Assembly: GCA_030526405.1 (NCBI GenBank)
Contig: JAUNCZ010000035.1
Coordinates: 1 to 33,120 of the forward strand
Reading direction: 5' to 3'
Source: Lachnospiraceae bacterium
GTDB taxonomy: Bacteria > Bacillota > Clostridia > Lachnospirales > Lachnospiraceae
DNA length: 33,120 bases
Shown here: positions 1-8,084 of the stretch, piece by piece
Layout: the number at the start of each line of letters is the position of its first letter
How positions within the stretch are numbered: position 1 is the stretch's first letter
The notes under the pieces: generated by a model
Told to the model about the DNA's origin: nothing
The model's database searches: none
Seen by the model: only the letters and a program-made list of their open reading frames with translations
Program-made: the position numbers and the translations under genes

Positions 1-265
1 ACAGAGCATAGTTCTGGAATACCATTGCGATATCACGATCCTTTGGAGCGATATCATTTACCAGTTTTCCATCAATGTACAGCTCACCGCCGGAGATATC
101 CTCCAGACCGGCTACCATACGAAGAGATGTAGATTTTCCACATCCGGAAGGTCCTACCAGTACGATGAACTCTTTGTCCTTGATTTCAAGGTTAAAGTCA
201 TGTACAGATGGGTTTTTTGCTCCCGGATAGATTTTCATCATATTTTTGATAATAACTTCTGACAT
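1..265 (-). CDS. Sugar ABC transporter ATP-binding protein, MsmX/UgpC type (N-terminal part, cut by window edge)
   Basis: Only the first 88 codons lie in the window; the gene continues past base 1. The protein begins [15 protein letters not shown] and shows a Walker A motif GPSGCGKST near residues 39-47 and the Q-loop FQNYAL near residue 83. The family powers carbohydrate importers of the MalFGK2 type from the cytoplasmic face and often serves several permease pairs. The start is fixed by an AGGAGG site about 9 bases upstream. It is the last visible gene of the minus-strand sugar operon, so this operon probably carries its own ATPase. The family is clear; the sugar is inferred from context. 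Confidence 0.93.
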   Translation of the reverse strand, partial: MSEVIIKNMMKIYPGAKNPSVHDFNLEIKDKEFIVLVGPSGCGKSTSLRMVAGLEDISGGELYIDGKLVNDIAPKDRDIAMVFQNYAL

Positions 266-280
266 AAAGAAGAGTCCTCC

Positions 281-304
281 TTTTTTCCTTTTTTCCTTTT
301 TTCC
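281..304 (-). repeat. Three tandem GGAAAAAA octamers upstream of the ATPase ribosome site
   Basis: On the minus strand GGAAAAAA occurs exactly three times in a row, directly before the AGGAGG of the ATPase gene. The result is a long purine tract in the leader between the DUF624 gene and the ATPase gene. It could act as a translation standby site or a slippage-prone tract; both are inference. Confidence 0.75.
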
Positions 305-318
305 TGATAATTGTTTTT

Positions 319-1035
319 TTAAAATCCATCCAGTTTTCTCATATCCTCAAGGATCCCAGCCTCATCAGCGGAAGGATCAGCTGCCTCATCTCCCTCCGGC
401 GATGGAAGAAACTCCGAAAACTGCTTCACAAGAAGGGCTGAGCCCAGCATTGAGATGGCTCCGAAGCCAAGCATGGTCCAGAGAAATGCATACAGTGGAC
501 GCATGGTGAGATCCGTGTAGGTGAGATACAGCGGAAAGATATCAAAAAACAGAATCACCACCGACTGAATCGGTCTTCTTAAGAAGAAAAACCAGCTGTT
601 TCTGATCAGATGCGGAATGCTGTCTGCAAATGCTGCCATGGTAGGAAGAAGAAAAGAAAAGGTAATTATAAGAATAACTCCCACAGCATACGCTCCGTAT
701 TTCATCATGGACATCATCCCGCCTGCCTGATCACAGATTCTGATATCAACATACAGAATCCCTGCAGCCAGGACAAAAATCAGCCAGCTGATTGTTGCCT
801 GCTTAAAATTATTTTTGAAGCCCCTCCAGAATTCACTGAAGGGATTCAATACACCGTCACCCCTGAGGGTCTTTAACATCACGTGATACAGCGCCACCAG
901 GCCTGCACCCATGGTAAAGAAAGGAATGCTGAATACCACGAACATCAGATTTGCTCCGATGATAATACCCAGCTTTGTCATGAACTTTCCAAAATAACTG
1001 TCGTTATCCAGAAATCCCTGTACAAATGAAGACAT
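319..1035 (-). CDS. DUF624 (YesL-like) integral membrane protein
   Basis: This 238-residue hydrophobic protein has about five membrane segments, including residues ~22-45, ~80-100, ~113-140 and two in the C-terminal half. The N-terminus ([23 protein letters not shown]) and the region around [19 protein letters not shown] resemble the DUF624/YesL family, which sits in many Firmicute sugar ABC operons and has no settled biochemical role. The C-terminal tail is short and acidic. A strong AAGGAGG lies 7-8 bases before the ATG. It is 26 bp downstream of the membrane-anchored protein gene and 53 bp upstream of the ATPase, so it is probably co-transcribed with the sugar importer. Confidence 0.85.
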   Translation of the reverse strand: MSSFVQGFLDNDSYFGKFMTKLGIIIGANLMFVVFSIPFFTMGAGLVALYHVMLKTLRGDGVLNPFSEFWRGFKNNFKQATISWLIFVLAAGILYVDIRICDQAGGMMSMMKYGAYAVGVILIITFSFLLPTMAAFADSIPHLIRNSWFFFLRRPIQSVVILFFDIFPLYLTYTDLTMRPLYAFLWTMLGFGAISMLGSALLVKQFSEFLPSPEGDEAADPSADEAGILEDMRKLDGF

Positions 1036-1061
1036 ATGGTTCCTCCTTCCGGTTGTTCCCT

Positions 1062-1745
1062 TTATCTGGCATCCTCTGAATACAGATAATCCAGAAATGC
1101 TTCCACCGCGTCAATATCCCCTGATTTTGCACCAATACCCAGCCCACAGCTGTTGTTATACATATGGTACCTGGTCATCAGGATACTGTCTGAGATGTCG
1201 ATGCCCACCGGCACCGGCTCAGTACTGTATTCCGTATCCAGGGGGATGCAATACAGAAATCTGTCTCCGTATTTTTCCCTGATGGAGGCACATTCCTCTG
1301 AATTAAGATCAATGAGACGTCCGCTCTCTCCAAGTGCTGTAAGAGAGTCCGTCTCCATAGTGATGGCATCCAGAGTCCCGCCCTCTGTGTAAGCAACAAA
1401 GGCCTGAAAATAGGAATTGCCGGTTACTCCCTCTTTGTAATCAAAATAAGAGGAATTATTGAAAACAACATTCTTTTCCTTCAGATCATATCCGGTGTAT
1501 TCCACATACCCTTTCCAGAGATCAGAACCATCTCCCACCTCTGCATAGGTATTTGTAAACGTAATATAAAACCAGTTTTCATTTACCTGAAAGAAGTACT
1601 GACGGATTGCAAATACCGAAAAGAAAATCAATACTGCAATGCCTATGATCCACAGCTTGTAATACTGCCAGATGTATTCCGTCTTTGCGCTCCAGCCATC
1701 GATCCGGGATATTTTGTCTCTTTCTTTCTTTAAATACTCTTTCAA
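1062..1745 (-). CDS. Membrane-anchored mini solute-binding-like protein of unknown function
   Basis: The 227-residue protein has a charged cytoplasmic N-terminus (KEYLKKERDKISRIDGW), one membrane segment near residues 31-50 and an outside domain of about 175 residues. That domain carries phrases typical of extracellular solute-binding proteins (LDAITMETDSLTALGESGRLIDL and later PVGIDIS), but it is less than half the usual 400-plus residues and has no lipobox. I do not recognise a named family. The best start is a TTG at 1745, six bases after GAGGGG, because no ATG fits. It sits between the MalG-type permease and the DUF624 gene, so it is probably an accessory or sensor subunit of this importer; that role is inferred. 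Confidence 0.75.
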   Translation of the reverse strand: MKEYLKKERDKISRIDGWSAKTEYIWQYYKLWIIGIAVLIFFSVFAIRQYFFQVNENWFYITFTNTYAEVGDGSDLWKGYVEYTGYDLKEKNVVFNNSSYFDYKEGVTGNSYFQAFVAYTEGGTLDAITMETDSLTALGESGRLIDLNSEECASIREKYGDRFLYCIPLDTEYSTEPVPVGIDISDSILMTRYHMYNNSCGLGIGAKSGDIDAVEAFLDYLYSEDAR

Positions 1746-1807
1746 AATAGTCCCCTCTCTTCTTTCAAAGTTTTTTTACAGTACCCAAAAAATGGGGTTA
1801 TATCACT

Positions 1808-1833
1808 GCAGTTCCGCAAAAAAGCGGAACTGC
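1808..1833 (-). other. Perfect 10-bp stem-loop between permease and accessory genes
   Basis: Arms gcagttccgc and gcggaactgc are separated by six A on the plus strand (six U in the mRNA loop). There is no U-tract after the stem, so it is not a standard terminator. It more likely stabilises or separates the upstream transporter mRNA from the downstream genes. Confidence 0.6.
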
Positions 1834-1850
1834 CATGAAATCAGATGAAA

Positions 1851-2693
1851 TTACAGTTTTCCTCCGGATGTTGCGATACCTTCCACGAACTGTTTCTGGA
1901 AGATCAGGTAGATCACGATCATAGGGATAACTGCCAGAACGGCTGCAGCCATCTGCTCCGGGAACTTGGTTGAATACTGTCCAACCGCCTTTGCAAGACC
2001 TGCTGCCAGTGTTGTTGTCTCAACACTTGTACATACGATCATTGGCCACATCAGATCCTTGAATGCGAACAGTGCTGTAAAGATTCCAAGAGAAACCATG
2101 GAGGATCTTGTCAGCGGCATCATGATCATAAGGAATCTCATACCGATGTTACAGCCATCGATGCTGGCTGCCTCCTCAAGATCCTTAGGAAGTCCCTGAT
2201 AGCCTGTTTTCAGAAGGTATGTACCGAATGCGGTTACAAGACCAGGGAATACAAGACCTGCACAGGTATTCAGCCATCCAAGCTTGGATACCATCAGATA
2301 CTGAGGAATGATGAAGATGGTAGATGGAATCATCATCTGGATCAGTACCAGAGAGAACAGGAATTTCTTTCCCGGGAAACGAAGACGTCCAAATGCATAT
2401 CCTGCCATAGTTGCTGTAAGACAAGCACATACAACTCGGAAGAAAATCATAAGGAGTGTGTTTTTATAAAGTACCAGGAAGTTGTAGCTCTTCCAAACTG
2501 TTGTAAATGTCTCCCAGTGCCAGCCGCTCTGAGGTAAGATATAGAATGGATCTACAGAGATTGCTTCCTGATTGGTTTTCAGTGCTGTAAGAATCATCCA
2601 CGCGAAAGGAACGATCATGATAAATGCCATGATGATCAGGATGACATAGATAATAATTTTAGAGATTAACGCTCTTGTACGTGCGCTTTCCAT
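1851..2693 (-). CDS. Carbohydrate ABC transporter permease, MalG type
   Basis: This 280-residue protein has six predicted membrane segments starting at about residue 11. It carries the EAA loop (EEAASIDGCN, then P after a short spacer) that contacts the ATPase. Length and the C-terminal LIFQKQFVEGIATSGGKL match the MalG branch of CUT1 importers. The ATG follows AGGGGGA by about 9 bases, and the gene begins 18 bp after the MalF-type permease ends. It pairs with that permease and with the binding protein upstream to import an oligosaccharide, probably an alpha-galactoside given the alpha-galactosidase in the same locus. Confidence 0.95.
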   Translation of the reverse strand: MESARTRALISKIIIYVILIIMAFIMIVPFAWMILTALKTNQEAISVDPFYILPQSGWHWETFTTVWKSYNFLVLYKNTLLMIFFRVVCACLTATMAGYAFGRLRFPGKKFLFSLVLIQMMIPSTIFIIPQYLMVSKLGWLNTCAGLVFPGLVTAFGTYLLKTGYQGLPKDLEEAASIDGCNIGMRFLMIMMPLTRSSMVSLGIFTALFAFKDLMWPMIVCTSVETTTLAAGLAKAVGQYSTKFPEQMAAAVLAVIPMIVIYLIFQKQFVEGIATSGGKL

Positions 2694-2711
2694 ACATCAA
2701 GTCCCCCTTCC

Positions 2712-3605
2712 TTAGTTGTAGAATACGAATTTTTTCTCGCATGCCTGCATGATCACGGTAACCAGCATAATGAATAATACAAGTACCATAACCAGTGCTG
2801 CACCGTAGCCTTTGTTACCCTGTGTAAATGTGTACTGGTAGAACAGATATACAACAGACTGAACCTTGTTCAGAGCCACGTTTGTTCTGTCCATTACCAT
2901 GAACATAAGGTCGAAGATTGTAAGAGCACCGATTACACGTGTCTGAACGATAAAGAATGTGGTCGGGCTCAGAAGCGGAACTGTGATGTTGAAGAACTGG
3001 CGGATACCGGTTGCTCCATCGATCTCAGCTGCCTCGTAATAATCTCCAGGAATCTCCTGAAGACCGGAGATGAAAAGTACCATGTTGTATCCAATGATGG
3101 ACCATACACCGATAACGGCTACAGAGATCCATGCAATCTTCGGATCAGAGATCCATGCCACTTTAGTATGGAAGATGTTGTTGATCAGACCGAACTGCTG
3201 ATTGTACAGCCATCTCCAAACCATTGCTACCGCTGCAGGTGCACATACCATTGGCAGGAAGAAGATGGTACGGAATACGGAAGTACCTTTTAATTTGTTT
3301 TTCAGAAAAACTGCGAGAACCAGAGCGATCACTACACCGAATGGTACCTCGATCAATGCATATTTTACAGTGTTCCAAAGAGACTGCCAGGTCTCAGCTG
3401 CTGATACAACGGTCTGATAGTTTGCAAGACCTACAAATGTGTTACCTTTACCGAAATCACCTGTTTTGCAGAAGGACTGGTAAACAGTGTTGATTGCCGG
3501 ATAAAAGTTCAGAATGATCAGACCGATGATTGTAGGAGCTACAAAGAGATAACTCCACAGCGCTTCGTTTTTAGCTGCTGCTGTCATCTTTCGTTTCTGT
3601 TTCAT
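2712..3605 (-). CDS. Carbohydrate ABC transporter permease, MalF type
   Basis: This 297-residue inner-membrane protein begins with a basic tail (MKQKRKMTAAAKNEALWSYLF) and has six membrane segments. Its EAA loop (YYEAAEIDGATGIRQFF, then P) is near residues 195-215. Its length fits the short MalF-like CUT1 permeases such as MsmF and RafF. The start has AGGAGGGG seven bases upstream. It lies downstream of the binding-protein gene, from which it is separated by a stem-loop, and just upstream of the MalG-type partner. Confidence 0.95.
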   Translation of the reverse strand: MKQKRKMTAAAKNEALWSYLFVAPTIIGLIILNFYPAINTVYQSFCKTGDFGKGNTFVGLANYQTVVSAAETWQSLWNTVKYALIEVPFGVVIALVLAVFLKNKLKGTSVFRTIFFLPMVCAPAAVAMVWRWLYNQQFGLINNIFHTKVAWISDPKIAWISVAVIGVWSIIGYNMVLFISGLQEIPGDYYEAAEIDGATGIRQFFNITVPLLSPTTFFIVQTRVIGALTIFDLMFMVMDRTNVALNKVQSVVYLFYQYTFTQGNKGYGAALVMVLVLFIMLVTVIMQACEKKFVFYN

Positions 3606-3627
3606 GCTTTACCCCTCCTGATGGAAA

Positions 3628-3660
3628 GTTGGCGAACCAACCAATGGTTGGCTCGCCAGC
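3628..3660 (-). other. Intercistronic stem-loop between binding-protein and permease genes
   Basis: Fifteen-base arms (gttggcgaaccaacc against ggttggctcgccagc) pair with two mismatches around a three-base loop. It lies in the 126-bp gap after the binding-protein stop. Such structures commonly protect or terminate the abundant binding-protein mRNA and lower permease expression. No long U-tract follows. Confidence 0.7.
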
Positions 3661-3731
3661 CTACTGTCATTATTCTTCTTTTTCCCAATTCATAGAATCA
3701 GGGCATGTTTGTCAGTAAATATTTCTTCAGA

Positions 3732-5063
3732 TTACTCAGCTGCGATAGCATCGCGGATCATCTTGGCAACGTTGTCACAAGCCTGCTCCATAACAGCTGG
3801 ATCCTCTGGATTCTGCCATGCATCAAGGAAGCCGCCAGCCTGTTTCATAGCGTTGTTCCATACACCGGAGTTACGTGTACCAGGACGAGCGTACAGAGTT
3901 CCCTCTGCCTCGATCTGATCGAATGCAGATACATCCATTCCGTCGAATGCTGCTGCGAATGGCTCAGAGATTGCAGGGATACCAGCCATTGTTACACCAA
4001 GCTCAGCCTGTTTGATCTGTGCAGGCTCAGAGCAGAGGTATTTGATCAGGTCAGCTGCTGCCTCTGGGTTAGAGGTGTTAGCTGCTGCGGACCATCCAAG
4101 TCCGTTGTAGCAGGACTGACGCTCCTCTTTCTGGCATTTTCCATCACCGTTCAGGTCAGCGTATGGAAGCATAGCCCATGCATAATCAGCAGCGTTCTCA
4201 GCTGTGTAGAATGTGTTGATCATCCAGGATCCCTGTGTGATCATAGCTGCTTTTCCGGAAAGGAAGAGAGCATCTGTTTTTGTCTCAGCAACTACTGCCT
4301 GAGGAGTAGAAACTGTAAGGAGTTTACGAACCATCTCCATACCAGCTTTTCCTTCTGGAGAGTCGATTGCTGTATCGTCTTTAGTTGTGTTTACAACATT
4401 TCCGCCGTAAGCGTAGATGAAGTTGTACCAGGAATCCTGATCGTTGGATGTGTTGATTGCATATCCGTATGTATCATCAGGTGTATTCTCTGTGATTGCC
4501 TTAGCTGCCTCGTACATATCCTCGTATGTCCACTCAGCTGTTGGGTACTCTACTCCAGCCTCATCGAAGAGAGTTTTGTTATAAAGCAGAGCGATTGTAT
4601 CATGGTCTTTTGGAAGTCCGTAGATCTTTCCGTCATCACGTGTGTAGATAGCCAGGATATCCTCATAGTACTGATCCAGATCAACATCTTTTACATAATC
4701 TGTCAGGTCAAGAAGGATGTCATTCTCCATGTAGATCTGAGCGTAATCAGAATGCATCCAGAAAACATCTGCCAGAGTTCCGCCGGAAGCAGCAGACTCA
4801 AGAAGTGTCCAGTAGTTATCCCAGTCAATAACCTCAACTTTTACTTTTGTTCCGGACTCAGCTGTCCAGTCATCACAGATCTCCTGAATACCTGCCTGCT
4901 GGTTAGCATCCCAGATATTGATTGTCAGAGAACCGCTTCCTGCCTCTCCTTTGGAAGCACCTGCGTCTGAGGATCCGCCATCTTTGGATCCGCCACCACA
5001 TGCTGTCAGTCCTGCAGCCATCATCACACAGAGACCAGCTGCCATCAGTTTTCTCATTTTCAT
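3732..5063 (-). CDS. Sugar ABC transporter substrate-binding lipoprotein (CUT1 family)
   Basis: This 443-residue lipoprotein has a signal peptide ending in the lipobox GLTACGGG (Cys22), then a Ser/Gly-rich linker, then an extracellular solute-binding fold. Phrases such as LTINIWDANQQAGIQEICDDW, YGLPKDHDTIALLYNKTLFDEAGVE and NGLGWSAAANTSNPEAA are typical of family 1 sugar-binding proteins. I chose the ATG at 5063 because GGAGG lies seven bases upstream and the signal peptide starts there; the reading frame is open for 20 more codons upstream. It heads the importer gene set. Two AAAGTGT boxes lie 72-102 bp upstream. Substrate, probably raffinose-type galactosides, is inferred. Confidence 0.95.
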   Translation of the reverse strand: MKMRKLMAAGLCVMMAAGLTACGGGSKDGGSSDAGASKGEAGSGSLTINIWDANQQAGIQEICDDWTAESGTKVKVEVIDWDNYWTLLESAASGGTLADVFWMHSDYAQIYMENDILLDLTDYVKDVDLDQYYEDILAIYTRDDGKIYGLPKDHDTIALLYNKTLFDEAGVEYPTAEWTYEDMYEAAKAITENTPDDTYGYAINTSNDQDSWYNFIYAYGGNVVNTTKDDTAIDSPEGKAGMEMVRKLLTVSTPQAVVAETKTDALFLSGKAAMITQGSWMINTFYTAENAADYAWAMLPYADLNGDGKCQKEERQSCYNGLGWSAAANTSNPEAAADLIKYLCSEPAQIKQAELGVTMAGIPAISEPFAAAFDGMDVSAFDQIEAEGTLYARPGTRNSGVWNNAMKQAGGFLDAWQNPEDPAVMEQACDNVAKMIRDAIAAE

Positions 5064-5134
5064 CTTTTTTCCTCCTTTTTTGTGATAAATCCGTGGACGA
5101 ACTGTTCTTTGTTGTTTCCCCACAGTTCTTCCTC

Positions 5135-5165
5135 ACACTTTCATAAAAAGTTTACTTTACACTTT
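5135..5165. promoter_or_regulatory. Two AAAGTGT boxes upstream of the sugar-binding protein gene
   Basis: ACACTTT occurs on the plus strand at 5135-5141 and 5159-5165, 24 bp apart. The same word recurs upstream of the adjacent AraC regulator gene. This is a candidate regulator-binding site; the AT-rich background makes chance possible. I found no convincing -35/-10 pair in 5064-5320. Confidence 0.35.
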
Positions 5166-5320
5166 ATTCTGTTTGTATGGAAAAATGTGACTAACCACTT
5201 AAATAATGTGTTATTTTGTGCATATTTCAACTTTTCCGTGCAATTTTAGTGAATATTTTGTGTATTTCAACCAATTACAAACAATTTTGTTTTTTACACC
5301 ATCTTTACAAACATATTCCC

Positions 5321-6238
5321 CTACATGTTTGCGGCGGTGTCCTCCTCCAGACAGAAATGAAGCTGTCTGTAACGGCTTGGAGTCATATGATATTTCTGTT
5401 TAAATGCCTTGGAAAACAGCAGAGAATCCTCATATCCTGTGCTGTAGGCGATGGTTCTGACAGAATCTGTGGACTCCCTCAGAAGCTGTGCCGCCTTTTC
5501 CAGACGAAAGGTGATCAGAAAGTCCTGAGGCGACATATTCATCTCCTTTTTGAATATGTTTGTCAGATAACTTCTGTTCAGTCCGATCTCGTCGGCAATC
5601 TCAGAAATCCTGATTTTCTTTGTATAGTTTGCAATGATATAATCCGCTGCCCGGCGCACATACTTTTTGCGGAGGGCTGCACTTTTCTTCTCCTCTGATG
5701 AAATCTTACGTTCCTCGTGATTCTCCACCAGATGGGTGACAGTCTCGTAAAAATGTGTCTTGCGACGCAGTTCATCGGTAAAGGACTGCTCCCTTGCCTG
5801 AAGGATACGGCCGATGGAATCCCTTACCAGCTCCGGATTCTTCAGATCCATCACAGGGATTTCCTGAGAAAAGCCCATCTCCTGCACCACCGAAAATGCG
5901 TTATAGCCCACAAAACCGATCCAGGTATAGGTCCATGGCTCCTGCTCATCTGCCCGTAATACAGCATCCTCTCCCGGACGAATCAGAAAGGCCTGACCAG
6001 CTGTGATCATCTGGTCTGCATCTCCTACTCTGCAGGTTCCTGTGCCGGAAAGCACTGCATACACCAGATACATTTCCTTACCCTCAGGTCCTGACCGCGC
6101 TCTGGGACTGCACTGTTCAATTCCGCAGCAGCAAAGAGTCAGCGCATCCAACACCTCCAGATACCTTCCGTATTCAAGATTTTTTAATCGCTGAAAATTT
6201 GATGATTCTGTGTATTCAACAGTCTGCATTTCATTCAT
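5321..6238 (-). CDS. AraC-family transcriptional regulator (MsmR/RafR-like)
   Basis: This 305-residue protein has an N-terminal cupin-like sugar-sensing domain (about residues 25-110, with VLSGTGTCRVGDADQMITAGQAFLIRPGE and WTYTWIGFVG). The C-terminal double helix-turn-helix covers about residues 205-295 (ISEIADEIGLNRSYLTNIFKKE, then VRTIAYSTGYEDSLLFSKAFKQKYHMTPSRYR). This is the standard layout of activators such as MsmR and RafR that switch on alpha-galactoside operons. It lies 257 bp upstream of the binding-protein gene on the same strand and is the likely local activator. Phased AAGTGT boxes upstream suggest autoregulation. The 257-bp gap downstream is AT-rich and shows no clear terminator. 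Confidence 0.93.
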   Translation of the reverse strand: MNEMQTVEYTESSNFQRLKNLEYGRYLEVLDALTLCCCGIEQCSPRARSGPEGKEMYLVYAVLSGTGTCRVGDADQMITAGQAFLIRPGEDAVLRADEQEPWTYTWIGFVGYNAFSVVQEMGFSQEIPVMDLKNPELVRDSIGRILQAREQSFTDELRRKTHFYETVTHLVENHEERKISSEEKKSAALRKKYVRRAADYIIANYTKKIRISEIADEIGLNRSYLTNIFKKEMNMSPQDFLITFRLEKAAQLLRESTDSVRTIAYSTGYEDSLLFSKAFKQKYHMTPSRYRQLHFCLEEDTAANM

Positions 6239-6370
6239 AATTACTATCCTGCCTGATCACTGTAGTTGTTTTTTACAAGTATTATTTTATATATAACATT
6301 ACAACTCATCAATCTCACATTTTTAATAACCGATATAAGATTTTTATACTTTGAAAAGAAATGAAAATGA

Positions 6371-6423
6371 AAAAGTGTTAAATTTTGACACTTTTATCAA
6401 AATCCAACACTTTTAAAACACTT
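6371..6423. promoter_or_regulatory. Phased AAGTGT boxes upstream of the AraC regulator gene
   Basis: Minus-strand AAGTGT words end near 6423, 6414 and 6395, with starts 11 and 19 bp apart, close to one and two helical turns. An inverted copy lies at 6371-6378 (aaaagtgt ... acactttt with a 9-base loop). The cluster is in the 199-bp gap before the regulator start and shares its word with the binding-protein promoter region. Confidence 0.4.
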
Positions 6424-6437
6424 ATTTACATCACTTT

Positions 6438-8084
6438 TTAAAGTCCCCAGGCGGCGCATCGCTCCCTGTATTTTTCCGAAATATAGGCTTCGCATTCCTC
6501 CAGTCCTATCAGCTTCATATCAGAAACCATCCGGTCATAGAGCTGCTTCGCCCTGTCCCCATCAGAGGCACAGATGATCTCTCCCATATTTTTATCGAAC
6601 AGATCCTCTATCTCCTTCCACTTCAGGCTGAGCTCCGTTTTTTCCGCCGGTTCAAGGCCGGAATACTCTGCTGTATCCCAGTAATCCGATTCCAGAATTC
6701 GTTCGTTGGCAAAGGCAAGGGTATCCGGAGGACTGTACAGGGTAGTCAGATCATAGGGGGTTCCATCGGAACCCACACCGTTCTTGACACACCAGGTCCA
6801 GCGCCTTACCCCCATGGTGCGCTGCATATAGTAGCTGTTGACGGACCATTTCTCCAGGAAGGATTGTCTGGGAGTATGGGTATCCTTCACCCTGTCCCAG
6901 CTCTCGCCCTCCAGCCCCCAGAGCATCAGATACTGACCCTCCTCACTGGACAGATAATTCAGCACCCGCATTGCCGCCTCCGGATCACTGCAGTTTCTGG
7001 TGATTCCGATGGCATCCCAACCAAGGCTGTTTCTTCCATTATAAGTTGTCTCTGTCTCCTCCAGATCATCCGCCACCACCTTATAGCTGAAGAACTGGGA
7101 ATCCTCCCCTCTTGTGTTTTTCAGCACACGGTTCACTGTACTCAGATCCCAGTAGCTTGCCCAGGTGCTGAACACTCTGCCCCTGCTCAGATCCCTCTGC
7201 CATTTGGCATTCTTGTCGATGACCCACTCCTTGCAGAGCAGATCCTCACTGTACAGCTGGTTCAGATACAGCAATGCTTCCCTGTAACGCTCTGTGGCAG
7301 GAAGATAATGGAGATTTCCCTGCTGGTCCTTTTCATAGGTCTTCATGCCAAAGATTCCCATTAAGGTCATGGCATAATTGCCTGTATCAGAATTCAGATC
7401 CAGAGGTATGGCGTAATTGGCACCATTTTTCCCATATTTCTCCTTAAAGGCCTGAAGAAGAGCGGTGTACTCTGACAGGGTAAAAGGATCTTTGCTCTCT
7501 GCCCGTTCTCTGCCCACCAGATCGATCAGGTAGTCTTTTCGGATCATCACTGCTGCAGAAGCATTGGTGTCCTTCCCATACCAGTTAGCCAGCCAGTACA
7601 GCTTTCCATCCTGGTACCGGGAGCGCTCCAGAACATCACCGTACATCTCTGTAATGTTCTCCCCCTGCTGCCGGATCAGATCATCCAGCGGGAGAAATGC
7701 TCCCTCCTCAATATAACGATTGACCATCTCCCCCTGCTCCATCAGAACAATATCGGGATAGGTCCCTCTGTTCAGCATCATCTCCAGAACAGCTCCGGAT
7801 TTGCTGGTGGCATTCATCACCTCGATCTTTACACCTGTTTTTTTCATGATCTTCATGGCAACACGGTCATCAAAGACCTCCTGATCCATATTTTTGTCGA
7901 AGATCCGGATCACAGGCACCTCTTCCTTCGATTCTTCCACATTGCTTTTAACCTGGGAGGCCGTCTCCTTTCCTGCTGCCATTGCCCAGGGCACCCTCTC
8001 CACAAAAACGAACAGACCCACATACAGCAAAAGCAGCACTGCAGCTCCCAGCACCATATAGAGTATCGGTTTCTGCCTCTTCAT
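6438..8084 (-). CDS. Membrane-anchored extracellular solute-binding-like protein linked to a YesMN sensor pair
   Basis: The 548-residue protein starts with one hydrophobic segment (residues ~8-28) that lacks a lipobox Cys, so it is probably tethered by an uncleaved helix. The rest resembles large family 1 solute-binding proteins of the LplA/YtcQ type (VIRIFDKNMDQEV, TYPDIVLMEQGEMVNRYIEEGAFLPLDDLI, NSLGWDAIGITRNCSDPEAAMRVLNYLSSEEGQ). Its ATG shares one base with the kinase stop, so it is translationally coupled to the kinase and has no permeases of its own. I infer that it presents ligand to the kinase rather than feeding a transporter; an alternative is a second receptor for the downstream importer. 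Confidence 0.85.
   Translation of the reverse strand: MKRQKPILYMVLGAAVLLLLYVGLFVFVERVPWAMAAGKETASQVKSNVEESKEEVPVIRIFDKNMDQEVFDDRVAMKIMKKTGVKIEVMNATSKSGAVLEMMLNRGTYPDIVLMEQGEMVNRYIEEGAFLPLDDLIRQQGENITEMYGDVLERSRYQDGKLYWLANWYGKDTNASAAVMIRKDYLIDLVGRERAESKDPFTLSEYTALLQAFKEKYGKNGANYAIPLDLNSDTGNYAMTLMGIFGMKTYEKDQQGNLHYLPATERYREALLYLNQLYSEDLLCKEWVIDKNAKWQRDLSRGRVFSTWASYWDLSTVNRVLKNTRGEDSQFFSYKVVADDLEETETTYNGRNSLGWDAIGITRNCSDPEAAMRVLNYLSSEEGQYLMLWGLEGESWDRVKDTHTPRQSFLEKWSVNSYYMQRTMGVRRWTWCVKNGVGSDGTPYDLTTLYSPPDTLAFANERILESDYWDTAEYSGLEPAEKTELSLKWKEIEDLFDKNMGEIICASDGDRAKQLYDRMVSDMKLIGLEECEAYISEKYRERCAAWGL

Noticed and set aside
3705-4970. A 421-codon plus-strand frame opposite the sugar-binding protein gene
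   Set aside because: It is Cys/Ser/Val-rich, has no domain, and lies wholly within a well-supported minus-strand gene.
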